A stretch of 64,000 nucleotides of DNA from Pseudomonas sp. DTU_2021_1001937_2_SI_NGA_ILE_001. Lineage in GTDB: Bacteria; Pseudomonadota; Gammaproteobacteria; Pseudomonadales; Pseudomonadaceae. Below are positions 50,125 to 59,737 of the stretch, one piece after another. The stretch covers positions 1,426,001 to 1,490,000 of the forward strand of contig NZ_CP135971.1 of the NCBI RefSeq assembly GCF_032463525.1, given 5' to 3'. A model generated the notes under the pieces. That model was not told the DNA's origin and made no database searches. It saw only the letters and a program-made list of their open reading frames with translations. Position 1 is the stretch's first letter; each line of letters opens with the position of its first letter. A program made the translations under genes and the position numbers.

Positions 50125-52640
50125 TGGCACGCATGCCCCTTCCCCGCCTGTTCAGCCTCGCGGTGCGTCAGCTGCAGCGCGACGCCCGCGCCGGCGAACT
50201 GCGCGTGCTGTTCTTCGCCTTGCTGGTCGCCGTGGCGGCCAGCACCGCCATCGGTTATTTCGGCGCGCGCCTGAATGCCGCCATGCTGCTGCGCGCCACC
50301 GAGTTCCTCGGTGCCGATCTGATCCTCGACGGCTCCAGCCCGGCCAGCGCCGAGCAGCGCGAAGCCGGGCAGCGCCTGGGCCTGAAGCACGCACAGATCG
50401 TGATCTTCTCCAGCGTCATCGCCACCGACGACGGCATCCAGCTGTCGAGCATCAAGGCAGTGGACGATGCCTACCCGCTGCGTGGCGAACTCAAGAGCGC
50501 GCCGGCCCCCTACCAGCCTGACCAGCCCGGCAACGGTCCGCCGCCTGGCGAAGCCTGGGTCGAGGCGCGGCTGCTGCCAGCGGTCAATCTCAAGGTCGGT
50601 GACACTCTCGACGTCGGCGCCAAACCGCTCAAGCTGACCCGCATCCTGACCTACGAGCCGGACCGCGCCGGCAACTTCTACAGCCTCACGCCACGGGTGA
50701 TGATCAACCTCCAGGACCTGCAGGCCACTGGCGTGGTGCAGCCCGGCAGCCGGGTGACCTATCGCGAAATGTGGACCGGCACGCCACAGGCCCTGGCAGC
50801 CTACCGCCAGGCCATCGAACCGGGCCTGCAACCGCACCAGGAAATCAAGGACGCCCGCGACGGCAGCCAGCAGATCGGCGGTGCACTGGGCAAGGCCGAA
50901 CGCTACCTGAACATGGCCAGTCTGGTCGCCGTGCTGCTGGCCGGTGTAGCGGTGGCGATGTCGGCGGCCCGCTTCGCCGCGCGGCGCTTCGACGCCAGCG
51001 CCCTGCTGCGCTGCCTGGGCCTGTCGCGGGGCGAGGCGCTGCAGCTGTTCGGCCTGCAACTGGCGCTGCTCGGCCTGTTCGCCAGCCTCGGCGGTGCGTT
51101 GCTGGGCTGGCTGGCGCAACTGGGGCTATTCGCCTTGCTGCATAACCTGCTGCCCGCCACGGTACCGCCCGGCGGCCTCATGCCCGCCCTGGCCGGCATC
51201 GGCACCGGGCTGGTCGCCCTGGCCGGCTTCGCCCTGCCACCACTGGCCGCGCTGGGCCGAGTGCCGCCATTGCGGGTGTTGCGCCGCGACATGCTGCCGG
51301 TGCCGGCCAGCTCCTGGCTGGTGTACGGTGCCGCCATCCTGGCCCTGGGCCTGATCATGTGGCGTCTGAGCCTGGACCTGGTGCTGACCTTCGCCCTGCT
51401 CGGCGGAGGCGTCGTCGCCGCCCTGCTGTTCGGCGCCCTGCTACTGGCCGGCCTGAACAGCCTGCGCCGCCTGCTGGCCGGTGCCCCACTGGCCTGGCGT
51501 CTGGGCCTGGGCCAACTGCTACGCCACCCGTTGGCCGCTGCCGGCCAGGCGCTGGCCTTCGGCCTGATCCTGCTGGCCATGGGGTTGATCGCGTTGCTGC
51601 GCGGCGAACTGCTCGACACCTGGCAGAATCAGTTGCCCAAAGACGCACCGAACTACTTCGTGCTCAACGTGCTGCCTGCTGACAAGAACCGTTTCGCCCA
51701 GACTCTGGGCGGGCTGTCCAGCCATGCTGCACCGCTGTACCCGGTGGTGCCGGGGCGCCTGATGACCATCAACGGCGAACCGGTCGCCCAGTTCGTGACC
51801 AAGGATTCGCGGGGCGAAAACGCCACGCGCCGCGACCTCAACCTGACCTGGGCTGCCGCCCTGCCGGAGGGCAACCGCATCACTGCCGGGCAGTGGTGGT
51901 CGACACCGGATCAGCCTCCCGCCGCCGATCAGCCGCCCGGCGTCTCGGTGGAAGCCAAGCTGGCCGACAGCCTGAGCATCAAGCTGGACGACCGGCTGGG
52001 CTTCAACGTCGGCGGACTGACCCGCGAGACCGTGGTTACCAGCCTGCGCGACGTGAACTGGGATACCTTTCAGCCCAACTTCTTCATCATCTTCCAGCCC
52101 GGCACACTGGCCGACCTGCCGACCACCTACATGACCAGCTTCTACCTGCCACCGCAGCACGACCGGCAGATCGTCGAGCTGTCGCGCAACTACCCGTCGA
52201 TCAGCATCCTCGGCGTAGAAGCACTGCTGGCCCAGGTGCGCAGTATTCTCGACCAGGTGACCCTGGCAGTGCAGTTCGTGCTGCTGTTCGTGCTGGCCGC
52301 CGGGGTGGCAGTGCTGTTCTCCGGCCTGCAGGCCACCCTGGACGAGCGTATTCGCCAAGGCGCGCTGCTGCGTGCGCTAGGCGCCAGCCGCTACCTGCTG
52401 GTCCGCGCCCGGCGCATCGAGTTCGGCCTGCTGGGCGCAGCCAGCGGCCTGCTGGCGGCACTGGGCTGCGAACTGGTGAGCTTCGTGCTGTATCGCTTCG
52501 CGTTCAGCCTGCAGTGGTCGCCACACCCCTGGCTGCTGGTGCTGCCTCTGATCGGCGCCGTACTGGTAGGCGGTGCAGGCATCTACGGCACGCGCCGGGC
52601 CTTGAACGCCAGCCCGCTCAACGTCTTGCGCGAAGGTTGA
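50124..52640 (+). CDS. ybbP: ABC transporter permease (YbbP-like, double FtsX domains)
   Basis: An 838-residue membrane protein with about ten TM segments: an N-terminal TM and large periplasmic domain, two FtsX-like four-helix groups (around residues 260-440 and 710-830), and a second periplasmic domain (510-700). This is the YbbP layout. It partners the YbbA ATPase. The start ATG at 50124 overlaps the ATPase stop by one base (TGATG), showing translational coupling; a TTG one codon earlier is possible. Confidence 0.92.
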   Translation: MARMPLPRLFSLAVRQLQRDARAGELRVLFFALLVAVAASTAIGYFGARLNAAMLLRATEFLGADLILDGSSPASAEQREAGQRLGLKHAQIVIFSSVIATDDGIQLSSIKAVDDAYPLRGELKSAPAPYQPDQPGNGPPPGEAWVEARLLPAVNLKVGDTLDVGAKPLKLTRILTYEPDRAGNFYSLTPRVMINLQDLQATGVVQPGSRVTYREMWTGTPQALAAYRQAIEPGLQPHQEIKDARDGSQQIGGALGKAERYLNMASLVAVLLAGVAVAMSAARFAARRFDASALLRCLGLSRGEALQLFGLQLALLGLFASLGGALLGWLAQLGLFALLHNLLPATVPPGGLMPALAGIGTGLVALAGFALPPLAALGRVPPLRVLRRDMLPVPASSWLVYGAAILALGLIMWRLSLDLVLTFALLGGGVVAALLFGALLLAGLNSLRRLLAGAPLAWRLGLGQLLRHPLAAAGQALAFGLILLAMGLIALLRGELLDTWQNQLPKDAPNYFVLNVLPADKNRFAQTLGGLSSHAAPLYPVVPGRLMTINGEPVAQFVTKDSRGENATRRDLNLTWAAALPEGNRITAGQWWSTPDQPPAADQPPGVSVEAKLADSLSIKLDDRLGFNVGGLTRETVVTSLRDVNWDTFQPNFFIIFQPGTLADLPTTYMTSFYLPPQHDRQIVELSRNYPSISILGVEALLAQVRSILDQVTLAVQFVLLFVLAAGVAVLFSGLQATLDERIRQGALLRALGASRYLLVRARRIEFGLLGAASGLLAALGCELVSFVLYRFAFSLQWSPHPWLLVLPLIGAVLVGGAGIYGTRRALNASPLNVLREG

Positions 52641-52662
52641 GCCTTTGATCGACAGGTCGGGT

Positions 52663-52729
52663 TTCAGCCGCGCAGCGGCCTCATGTTCACAGCGGACGCG
52701 CCGAATGTGTTGGCCTCTTCGCGGCTGAA
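52663..52729. repeat. REP-like inverted repeat between ybbP and the thioredoxin-fold gene
   Basis: TTCAGCCGCG (52663-52672) and CGCGGCTGAA (52720-52729) are perfect inverted 10-mers with the same core as the REP pair at 12.4 kb. The spacer between the arms (CATGTTCAC...) also resembles that copy. Confidence 0.65.
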
Positions 52730-52750
52730 GCTGTCCAAGAAGCGCGCGAC

Positions 52751-53308
52751 TCAGAGCCGGGCCTTGTCGATCCACTCCTGCACCGAGTCGCCACTGCCGA
52801 TATCCGCCTGTACCAGACCGTCGACCATGAAAGTCGGCGAGACATGGATGCCATTCTGGCGGGCGTACTTGCAGTGCCATTTGATCGCGTGCTCCAGCTG
52901 CGGCTGGGCGAAGGCTTCGACCAGCGACACGCCGCTGTACTTCTCCAGGCGGGCAATGAGCTGGTTCGGCGTGGTGTCCATGTTCGGGCCACCAGCGTGC
53001 TGGTCGAACTCGAATTTCGAGCGGTTCGCGGCAATCGCCGCCATGACCTTTTTCGCCGTGTCCTTGCCACCGGGCAAGGTCGAGGCCGCCAGGATGCAGC
53101 GCACCAGTACCCCGGAATACAGGTGCCAGGGTTGCGACTGCAGGCGAATTTTCACGGTAACCCGGTCCTCCCCAGCCGTGGCCAGGAATTCATCGAGCTT
53201 GCCGAAGGCCTTCACCGAGAACGGACAGGTCGGTTCGAGAAACATCTCGAAGGTACGCGGGCCGTGGCCCCAGGTCAGAGGGTCGGCATTCCACACGGAC
53301 GTTTCCAT
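52751..53308 (-). CDS. Thioredoxin-fold (DsbA-like) protein with a single active-site Cys
   Basis: A 185-residue protein of the DsbA/thioredoxin_4 fold: FEMFLEPTCPFSVKAFGKLDEFLA at the N-terminus, a helical insertion and GIHVSPTFMVDG with the cis-proline. The redox motif is C-P-F-S, lacking the second cysteine, so it cannot act as a normal CxxC disulphide oxidase; a glutathione-type or binding role is possible. There is no signal peptide. The start METSVWNADPL at 53308 has the best context. Role unknown. Confidence 0.75.
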   Translation of the reverse strand: METSVWNADPLTWGHGPRTFEMFLEPTCPFSVKAFGKLDEFLATAGEDRVTVKIRLQSQPWHLYSGVLVRCILAASTLPGGKDTAKKVMAAIAANRSKFEFDQHAGGPNMDTTPNQLIARLEKYSGVSLVEAFAQPQLEHAIKWHCKYARQNGIHVSPTFMVDGLVQADIGSGDSVQEWIDKARL

Positions 53309-53389
53309 AAAAGGCTCCTGAAGCGCCAGGCAGCAAGCCGGCGACGATGATGAACGTGCCGGTTTCGACCATCATCGCCCTGCCCTCGT

Positions 53390-54148
53390 TCAGCGTGGGG
53401 CAAGCCGATGCGGCATGGGTGCCGGCTCGGGTATCTGGATCACCTGCCCACGCTGCCAGGCATCGGCGGCGGGGTCCACCCCGGGCGCCGGGATGTCCGC
53501 ACGGCTGCGTCGGCGCTCGCTGCTGTCGATACCCAGCCGTCGGTCACGCTCGCCAACCATCGCCGGGTCGACCTGGCCTTCGGCGGTGAAACCCATCATC
53601 AGTTGGGGCATGCCCAGTGGCAGCCCCTTGTGCATGTCCGTGTGCCAGGTGTGCCAGGTCTTGCCATAGGTGCCTACCAGCTTCTCCATCAGCGCGTGTT
53701 CGGCGGCCTCGGGAATACCTGGGGCGAGCAACTGTCCGGATTTCACCTCGTGCACATGGCTGTGCCACAGCGCCTTCTCCGCCTCCGGCAGGCCGGCAAA
53801 CAGCCTGGCGCTGATGATGTACTCCACGCCCATCAGCTTCGCATCACGGCCGTTACCATCGAAGATCGTGCACTGGATCACTTCGTCGTTGAGGATCGCG
53901 CAATAGTGGTGGGCCTCCATCTGCTGGTGCGGGCGTCCGTTGTAGAAATGAAAACCGTCGAGATAGGCGTTCAACGCCTCGACCGGCGGACGACCCTGCA
54001 GCAACGCAGCCCCCGCCTCGAGTACCTGGGTCGACATCCGTTTGTCAGCACCAGGCGCCTGCACCGCCGAAGGCGTATCATGACCGGCACAACCGCCGAG
54101 CAAGGTGCCGGCCAGCACCACCTGCACTGTCCGCTTCGCTGTGTTCAT
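53390..54148 (-). CDS. OBAP/DUF1264-family lipoprotein
   Basis: A 252-residue lipoprotein: the signal peptide ends LAGTLLGGC with the lipidated Cys near residue 20. The mature part matches the DUF1264 (oil body-associated protein-like) family, with FHFYNGRPHQQMEAHHYCAILNDEVIQCTIFDG, GVEYIISARLFAGLPEAEKALWHSHVHEVKSG and GKTWHTWHTDMHKGLPLG. The many conserved histidines suggest metal or haem contact. The biochemical role is unknown in bacteria. The start ATG at 54148 gives the lipoprotein signal. It neighbours the carotenoid cluster; a link to it is speculation. Confidence 0.8.
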   Translation of the reverse strand: MNTAKRTVQVVLAGTLLGGCAGHDTPSAVQAPGADKRMSTQVLEAGAALLQGRPPVEALNAYLDGFHFYNGRPHQQMEAHHYCAILNDEVIQCTIFDGNGRDAKLMGVEYIISARLFAGLPEAEKALWHSHVHEVKSGQLLAPGIPEAAEHALMEKLVGTYGKTWHTWHTDMHKGLPLGMPQLMMGFTAEGQVDPAMVGERDRRLGIDSSERRRSRADIPAPGVDPAADAWQRGQVIQIPEPAPMPHRLAPR

Positions 54149-54397
54149 GCTGTTGCCTCCCTCCTGTGGTCGAGCGCAGGCAAGGCTCTGCCAGGCGCCC
54201 CGGAGCCTCATGCTCAAGGTGGATGACCTGACGTTGCAGCGCAGGGTTCAATGCTACGAGCCAAGCCGGCGACAGAGGGGCACGTGCTGGCGGCCAGGAT
54301 TGACGGAGGTCAACGCGGGAGGGATTTTCTGTCCGCCTAATCGAACATTCATACCTGGCCAGCAGTCCCATGGCCAGGACATTCACAGGTCAGGTCG

Positions 54398-54934
54398 ATG
54401 ATCGTCAACACGCTGGTTTTTCTCGCGACCCTGGTGGGCATGGAAGGCTTTGCCTGGTTCGCGCACAAGTACATCATGCATGGCTGGGGCTGGGGCTGGC
54501 ATCGCTCGCATCATGAGCCGCGTCACGGCTGGTTCGAAAAAAACGACCTGTATGCCGTGGTGTTTGCCGGGGTGGCCATCGTGCTGATCGCCCTGGGCAG
54601 CATCGGCCTGCACCCGCTGGAATGGATCGGTGCCGGCATGACCGGTTACGGCCTGCTGTATTTCATTGCCCACGACGGCCTGGTGCACCAGCGCTGGCCG
54701 TTTCGCTATGTACCGCGCAAGGGCTACTTCAAGCGTCTGTACCAGGCGCACCTGATGCATCACGCCGTGCAGGGCCGCGAGCGCTGCGTATCGTTCGGCT
54801 TCCTCATCGCTCCTTCGACGGCAACCCTGCGGGCCCAGCTGAGAGCACTGCATGATGGCCCGCTGCAACGCCCGCCGGCGGACGCCGCCAAAGCTCCGGA
54901 TCACGCGGCGGCCAGCGCCGACCCCGGGAACTGA
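54398..54934 (+). CDS. crtZ: Beta-carotene 3-hydroxylase CrtZ
   Basis: A 178-residue membrane non-haem di-iron hydroxylase that adds 3- and 3'-hydroxyls to beta-carotene, giving zeaxanthin. All histidine boxes are present: HKYIMHG, HRSHH, HDGLVHQRWP and HLMHH. About four TM helices surround them. The sequence resembles Pantoea-type CrtZ (about 175 residues). It is convergent with crtB, and the two reading frames overlap by 131 bases at their 3' ends. The ATG at 54398 follows AGGTCAGGTCG. Confidence 0.95.
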   Translation: MIVNTLVFLATLVGMEGFAWFAHKYIMHGWGWGWHRSHHEPRHGWFEKNDLYAVVFAGVAIVLIALGSIGLHPLEWIGAGMTGYGLLYFIAHDGLVHQRWPFRYVPRKGYFKRLYQAHLMHHAVQGRERCVSFGFLIAPSTATLRAQLRALHDGPLQRPPADAAKAPDHAAASADPGN

Positions 54935-55817
54935 TCGCGCGCCAGGCGCCCAGCGCCACGAGGCGCAGCTTGTCAGCCTTGCTGGTCGACACGCGGCTGT
55001 CCCAAGCCTGGGCTCCGGCTTCACGCACCTTGACGCCAATCTCGCGGTACACCGCCCCGGCGGTCGCCACGGCCCAGGCCGAACGCCATGGCAAGGCCGT
55101 GACGCCGGCCTGGGCACTTTCGTAGAAGGGCTCGGCCATGTCCACCAGGCGCTGCCCCAGCACCGCCAGGCGCTCGCGGTACTCCGGGGCTGCCAGCCGC
55201 TCACGCGCGATACCCTGTTCGTCCAGCCATTGCTGCGGCAGGTAGCAACGTCCGACCTCAGCGTCTTCGACGATGTCCCGGGCGATATTGGTGAGCTGGA
55301 ACGCCATGCCCAGGTCGCAGGCCCGCTCCAGGGTTGCCTCGTCACTGACGCCCATCACCTGGGCCATCATCAGCCCCACGACCCCGGCCACGTGGTAGCA
55401 GTACTCCAGGGTGTCTTCGATGCTGCAGTACTCGCGGCCATCGACATCCATGGCGAAGCCGGCCAAGTGATCCAGCGCATAGGCGCGGCGCAATCCATGC
55501 CGCGCCACCACCTCGCGCAGCGCGGCGAAAGCCGGCTCGACCACCGGCTGCAACGCATACACCGCCTCGGTCTGGGCCAGCAGCCCGGCCAGGCGCTGTT
55601 GCACTTCGCCGTCGGCCAGCGGGCGCGCCTGATGACCGGCCTGCTGGCCATCGATCACGTCATCGCAATGCCGGCACCAGGCATACAGCATCACCGCACT
55701 GCTGCGCGTGGCCGGATCGAACAGCCGTGAGGCGGCGGCGAAGCTCTTGGAACCGACTGCGATGCTGCGCGTGGCATGCGCCAGCAACTGGCGCTGCTCG
55801 TCAGGCGTGTCATGCAT
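54804..55817 (-). CDS. crtB: Phytoene synthase CrtB
   Basis: A 337-residue squalene/phytoene synthase that condenses two GGPP to phytoene. The aspartate-rich motifs are in YAWCRHCDDVIDG (about residue 50) and AFQLTNIARDIVEDAEVGRCYLP (about 170). The enzyme core ends near residue 305. The last 30 or so residues (RRWPPRDPELWRRPP...) are a proline/arginine-rich tail longer than in Pantoea CrtB (about 309), and this tail lies antisense to the crtZ end. The start overlaps crtI by eight bases. It is the last gene of the idi-crtX-crtY-crtI-crtB operon. Confidence 0.95.
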   Translation of the reverse strand: MHDTPDEQRQLLAHATRSIAVGSKSFAAASRLFDPATRSSAVMLYAWCRHCDDVIDGQQAGHQARPLADGEVQQRLAGLLAQTEAVYALQPVVEPAFAALREVVARHGLRRAYALDHLAGFAMDVDGREYCSIEDTLEYCYHVAGVVGLMMAQVMGVSDEATLERACDLGMAFQLTNIARDIVEDAEVGRCYLPQQWLDEQGIARERLAAPEYRERLAVLGQRLVDMAEPFYESAQAGVTALPWRSAWAVATAGAVYREIGVKVREAGAQAWDSRVSTSKADKLRLVALGAWRAISSRGRRWPPRDPELWRRPPAGVAAGHHAVLSAGPAGLPSKER

Positions 55818-57303
55818 GGGCGATTCCTTCGAGCATCAGCCCGGCGGTGGCCTTGGCCGAGCCGATCACCCCTGGCACGCCAGCGCCCGGATGCGTACCA
55901 GCCCCGACCAGGTACAGGTTGCTCAGGTGCGCATCGCGATTGTGCGGGCGGAACCAGGCACTTTGCTGTAACACCGGCTCCAGGGAAAACGCCGACCCCA
56001 GATGGGCATTGAGTTCGTCGCGGAAATCATGTGGGGTGAAGATCCGGCTGGTCACCAGGTCTTCGCGCAGCCCCGGCATGTAGTGCTTCTCCAGGTAGGC
56101 GAAGATCCGCTCGCGATAGCGCGGCCCCTCCACTTCCCAATCGATAGGCGCGTTACCCAGGTGCGGCACCGGCGACAGCACATAGTGGCTGGAACAGCCG
56201 GGCGGCGCGAGGTCCGGGTCGGTGACGCAGGGCGCGTGCAAGTACAGGGAAAAGTCCTCGGCCAGGCCCGGCCCCTTGAAGATCTCGTCGATCAGGCCGC
56301 GATAGCGCGGGCCAAAGCACACCGTATGGTGCTGCAGCTGCGGCTGCGGCCGCTTGAGGCCGAAGTGGATGACGAACAGCGAATTGCTGAAGCGCTTGCC
56401 CGCCAGGCGCCGCCCTTCGTCGCGGCCACGCGCCTCATGGCCCAGCAGGTCGGCATAGGTGTGCATGACGTCAGCGTTGGAGGCCACGCAATCGGCCGCC
56501 CAAAAGCGCCCATCCTGGCAACGCACCCCGGACACCTTGCCCTCGCTGACCTCAATGCGGGCGACGTCGGCGTTCAGCGCCAGCTCCCCGCCCAGGTCTT
56601 CGAACAGGCGCACCAGGCCACGCACCAGGGCACCGGTGCCACCCTTGGGAAACCACACCCCCCACTGACGCTCCAGGGCGTGGATCAGGGTATAGATGGA
56701 AGAAGTCGCGAACGGGTTGCCACCCACCAGCAGCGAATGGAAGGAAAAGGCCTGGCGCAGCTTTTCGTTTTCGATGAAGCGCGACACCTTGCCGTACACA
56801 CTGCGCCAGGCCTGCAGGCGAGCCAGTTGCGGGCCGGCCTGGATCATGTCGCGAAACGACAGGAACGGCACCGCGCCGAGCTTCAGGTAGCCTTCCTCGA
56901 ACACCGCCTTGGAGTAGGCCAGAAAGCGCTGGTAACCGGCCACGTCGCGCGGATTGAGGGCGTGGATCTGCCGGTCGAGGGCGGCCTGGTCGTTGGCGTA
57001 GTCGAACTGCGTACCGTCCTCCCAGCACAAGCGGTAGAACGGCGCCACGGGCAGCAATTGCACGTAGTCGTCCATGCGCCGTCCAGCCAGGGTGAACAGC
57101 TCTTCGATGGCGCTGGGGTCGGTGATCACCGTCGGTCCGGCGTCGAAGACGAAGCCCTGGTCTTCATAGACATACGCGCGCCCGCCCGGTTTGTCGCGGC
57201 GCTCCAGCAGCGTGGTGGCCACGCCTGCCGCCTGCAGGCGAATCGCCAGGGCCAGGCCTCCGAAGCCTGCGCCGATCACCACTGCTTTTCTAGCCTGGGT
57301 CAT
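55810..57303 (-). CDS. crtI: Phytoene desaturase (lycopene-forming) CrtI
   Basis: A 497-residue FAD-dependent desaturase converting phytoene to lycopene in four steps. The dinucleotide-binding motif VVIGAGFGGLALAIRLQAAG is at residues 8-27, followed by LLERRDKPGGRAYVYEDQGFVFDAGPTVI. The C-terminal bacterial-type signature LYLVGAGTHPGAGVPGVIGSAKATAGLM is intact. The length equals Pantoea CrtI (about 492). The start overlaps the crtY stop by four bases. Confidence 0.97.
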   Translation of the reverse strand: MTQARKAVVIGAGFGGLALAIRLQAAGVATTLLERRDKPGGRAYVYEDQGFVFDAGPTVITDPSAIEELFTLAGRRMDDYVQLLPVAPFYRLCWEDGTQFDYANDQAALDRQIHALNPRDVAGYQRFLAYSKAVFEEGYLKLGAVPFLSFRDMIQAGPQLARLQAWRSVYGKVSRFIENEKLRQAFSFHSLLVGGNPFATSSIYTLIHALERQWGVWFPKGGTGALVRGLVRLFEDLGGELALNADVARIEVSEGKVSGVRCQDGRFWAADCVASNADVMHTYADLLGHEARGRDEGRRLAGKRFSNSLFVIHFGLKRPQPQLQHHTVCFGPRYRGLIDEIFKGPGLAEDFSLYLHAPCVTDPDLAPPGCSSHYVLSPVPHLGNAPIDWEVEGPRYRERIFAYLEKHYMPGLREDLVTSRIFTPHDFRDELNAHLGSAFSLEPVLQQSAWFRPHNRDAHLSNLYLVGAGTHPGAGVPGVIGSAKATAGLMLEGIAHA

Positions 57304-58466
57304 AAGGTGTTCTCGAAATGTCGCGGCGAATGGCGCAACAAGGCGCGCAAGGCTTCGCCGACGGGGACGGGAGGTTTACCGAAGAGTATGCGCAGCTTGT
57401 CCAGCGCGTGCGTGTCTCCGGCGTAGAAGCGGCCGATCAGCCCCTCGGGCAATCGGTAGAAACGTTGCATCACCTGCCAGCGATCCTCGGCACGCCCGGC
57501 CAGGAACAGCATGCGGTTGAGCAGGCGATAGAAACCCTGGCGTTGCCACTGGCGCCGCGCATGCTCACGAATGCCGCTGGCCAGCACCTCGGCGTCGAGT
57601 ACGCTCTGTCCGGCCAGCCAGTCGGCCAGGCGCAGGGCTTCGGGCAGCGAATAGCCGGTGGTGCAGTGGAACAGGCCGGCGCGCAGTCCAGACAGCGGCT
57701 GGTCGCCGACCTGCCCCCAGAAGGCATCGAAATCCCCGGCCAGGGTAATCGGCAGCACACCGGTCTCCTCGCGCAGCACTTCGGCGATCTGCCAGCCGTG
57801 TTGAGTCGCATAGTCGATGATGTGCTGGCGCAGGCGCTCGGCAGAGGCCAGTGGCCGGTCGACATAGTGGGTGTCTTCGATCAGCAGCGTATCGCTGGAA
57901 AACGGCAGTACATATACGAAGCGGTAGCCGCCCTCCTGGGCGACGCGGGCATCCATGATGATCGGCGCCTCCAGGCCATGGGGCGCCTGCAACCGCAGGA
58001 CCTGGCCGAGAAAGGCCTGGCGCCCCAGCACCAGGTGCGGGTCGGGCTGCAGGCCACGGCCATCGATGACCGCGCGCGCCTGCAGGCGCTCGCCGCCTTC
58101 CAGGATGACGCTGTGCGGCGTGACCTGCTCGATGCGCCGACCGGTCCACAGGGCGTCGCCCATGACCCGCTGCAACACACTGGCGAAGCGCTCCGAGGTG
58201 ATGCTCGCGTAACCGCTGTGCAGGCGCCGCGACAACTGCGGGAAATGTACGTCGTAGGCGGGCCAGGACTTGACGATCAACGGCTCGATCCAGTGGCGCT
58301 GGCGTCGGCTGAGGTCATGTTCATGGAACGACCAGGTATGGTTGCCGCCCGCCTCGGGCTGTTGCTCCACGCAGAGAATGCGCAGCTCCGGGCGCAGGCG
58401 CTTGAGACGCAGGGCAATCAGGCCATTGGCCAAGCCGGCACCGGCGAGAATCAGGTCATAGCTCAT
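57300..58466 (-). CDS. crtY: Lycopene beta-cyclase CrtY
   Basis: A 388-residue flavoprotein that cyclises both ends of lycopene to beta-carotene. It has the N-terminal YDLILAGAGLANGLIALRL, the family motif GNHTWSFHEHDL, an IDGRG segment near residue 135, and FHCTTGYSLPEALRLA. The start ATG at 58466 overlaps the crtX stop by four bases; the longer frame upstream is antisense-like sequence inside crtX. The sequence is of the CrtY (CrtY/L) class, not the heterodimeric CrtYcd class. Confidence 0.96.
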   Translation of the reverse strand: MSYDLILAGAGLANGLIALRLKRLRPELRILCVEQQPEAGGNHTWSFHEHDLSRRQRHWIEPLIVKSWPAYDVHFPQLSRRLHSGYASITSERFASVLQRVMGDALWTGRRIEQVTPHSVILEGGERLQARAVIDGRGLQPDPHLVLGRQAFLGQVLRLQAPHGLEAPIIMDARVAQEGGYRFVYVLPFSSDTLLIEDTHYVDRPLASAERLRQHIIDYATQHGWQIAEVLREETGVLPITLAGDFDAFWGQVGDQPLSGLRAGLFHCTTGYSLPEALRLADWLAGQSVLDAEVLASGIREHARRQWQRQGFYRLLNRMLFLAGRAEDRWQVMQRFYRLPEGLIGRFYAGDTHALDKLRILFGKPPVPVGEALRALLRHSPRHFENTL

Positions 58467-59737
58467 GGCGTCGCCTCGGCCAGCACCGGACGCCCGCTGC
58501 GCAGCACCTGCTCGACGATGTCCGCCGCGCGCCGGGTGCCGCCGGCCTGCTGCAACTGCGCTGCCAGTTGCGCCAGACGCGGCAGCGGGCGGGCCAGCAG
58601 CGCGTCCAGCGCCTCGGCGATGCGCGGCGCCCGCGCCCGGCGGTTGAGCTGCAGCCCAGCCCCGCTGTAGCTGACCCGCGCGGCCACACCGTGCTGGTCG
58701 AAGGCGATGGGCATCACCAACATCGGCGTCTGGGTGGCGATGGCGTCCATCACCGTGTTCAGCCCGCCGTGGGTGATCACCGCATCGGCCTGTTGCAGCA
58801 CCTGGCGTTGCGCCACGAAGGCCGTGACCCAGCTGGCGCCTTCGTCGAGCAGCAAGGCTTCGCGGGTCTTGTCCAGCGCACCGCAATGGGCGATGAGCAA
58901 CTGCAGGTTCATCTGCCGACAGGCCCGCGCCATCTGGCGGAACATGCCCAGGCGCTCGCCCTGCAGGGTGCCCAGGCTGGCGAATACCAGCGGGCGCAAC
59001 GGGTCCACCGGCCAGCCGCCACAGGGTTCGGGCAGCGTGGGCCGCAGCGGTCCGACGTGATGCAGGTGCGCCGGTGCGGCGCGGCGCGGAAAGTCCAACG
59101 CGGCAATGGTCTGGCTGATCTGCGCCAGGGGCGACAAGCCTTCGTGAACACCGTCGCGCGGCGCCACGTGCAACTGCCGGGCGGCCTCATGCAGCACTTG
59201 GCGCAACGGGCGCATCAGCCAGTCGTGCACCTTGCGGCTGCCTTCATAGAGGCGCAGGCTGCGTTCGTCCTCGGCATAGGCGAATGGCATGACCGACAGC
59301 GGCAAGTGCGGCTCGCGGTTGACCGGCAAGGCACAGGCCACCGAGATATACGGCAGGCCGCTGGCCTCGGCGACCAACGCGCCGGCGGCCTCCATTTCGT
59401 CGCACAGCACGGCGTCGATGCCCTGCCGGGCCAGCGCGGCGGGCAGTTCGGCGCACAGCATGGCGGTGCTGGAAACCAGCTGGTCGATCAGCCGCTTCAA
59501 GCCCAGCGGATGACAGGGCTGCCCGGCGCGCCTCAGGCTGTCGGCCAGGCAACCAGGCCCATGAGTGCTGCGCCCCAAAGCGTGAAAGCCGATGCGCGCG
59601 TCGCTGAGCCAGACGCGTGCATCGGCCTGTTGGAAAAAGGTCACGCGGTGGCCGCGCTCTATCAGCTCCACGGCCAGCGCCTGGAAGGCCTGGAAATGGC
59701 TGTAGTACGCCGGGGCGACGACCGCGAAATGACTCAT
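58463..59737 (-). CDS. crtX: Zeaxanthin glucosyltransferase CrtX
   Basis: A 424-residue GT1-family glycosyltransferase transferring glucose from UDP-glucose to the hydroxyls of zeaxanthin. It has the N-terminal [27 protein letters not shown] and a C-terminal UGT signature with [12 protein letters not shown] ([13 protein letters not shown]), [17 protein letters not shown] and [14 protein letters not shown]. Its presence means the pathway ends in zeaxanthin mono- or diglucoside. The start overlaps the idi stop by four bases. Confidence 0.95.
   Translation of the reverse strand: MSHFAVVAPAYYSHFQAFQALAVELIERGHRVTFFQQADARVWLSDARIGFHALGRSTHGPGCLADSLRRAGQPCHPLGLKRLIDQLVSSTAMLCAELPAALARQGIDAVLCDEMEAAGALVAEASGLPYISVACALPVNREPHLPLSVMPFAYAEDERSLRLYEGSRKVHDWLMRPLRQVLHEAARQLHVAPRDGVHEGLSPLAQISQTIAALDFPRRAAPAHLHHVGPLRPTLPEPCGGWPVDPLRPLVFASLGTLQGERLGMFRQMARACRQMNLQLLIAHCGALDKTREALLLDEGASWVTAFVAQRQVLQQADAVITHGGLNTVMDAIATQTPMLVMPIAFDQHGVAARVSYSGAGLQLNRRARAPRIAEALDALLARPLPRLAQLAAQLQQAGGTRRAADIVEQVLRSGRPVLAEATP

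Noticed and set aside
58467..58886. Upstream extension of the crtY frame
   Set aside because: Lies inside crtX; crtY begins at the ATG overlapping the crtX stop, where family similarity starts.
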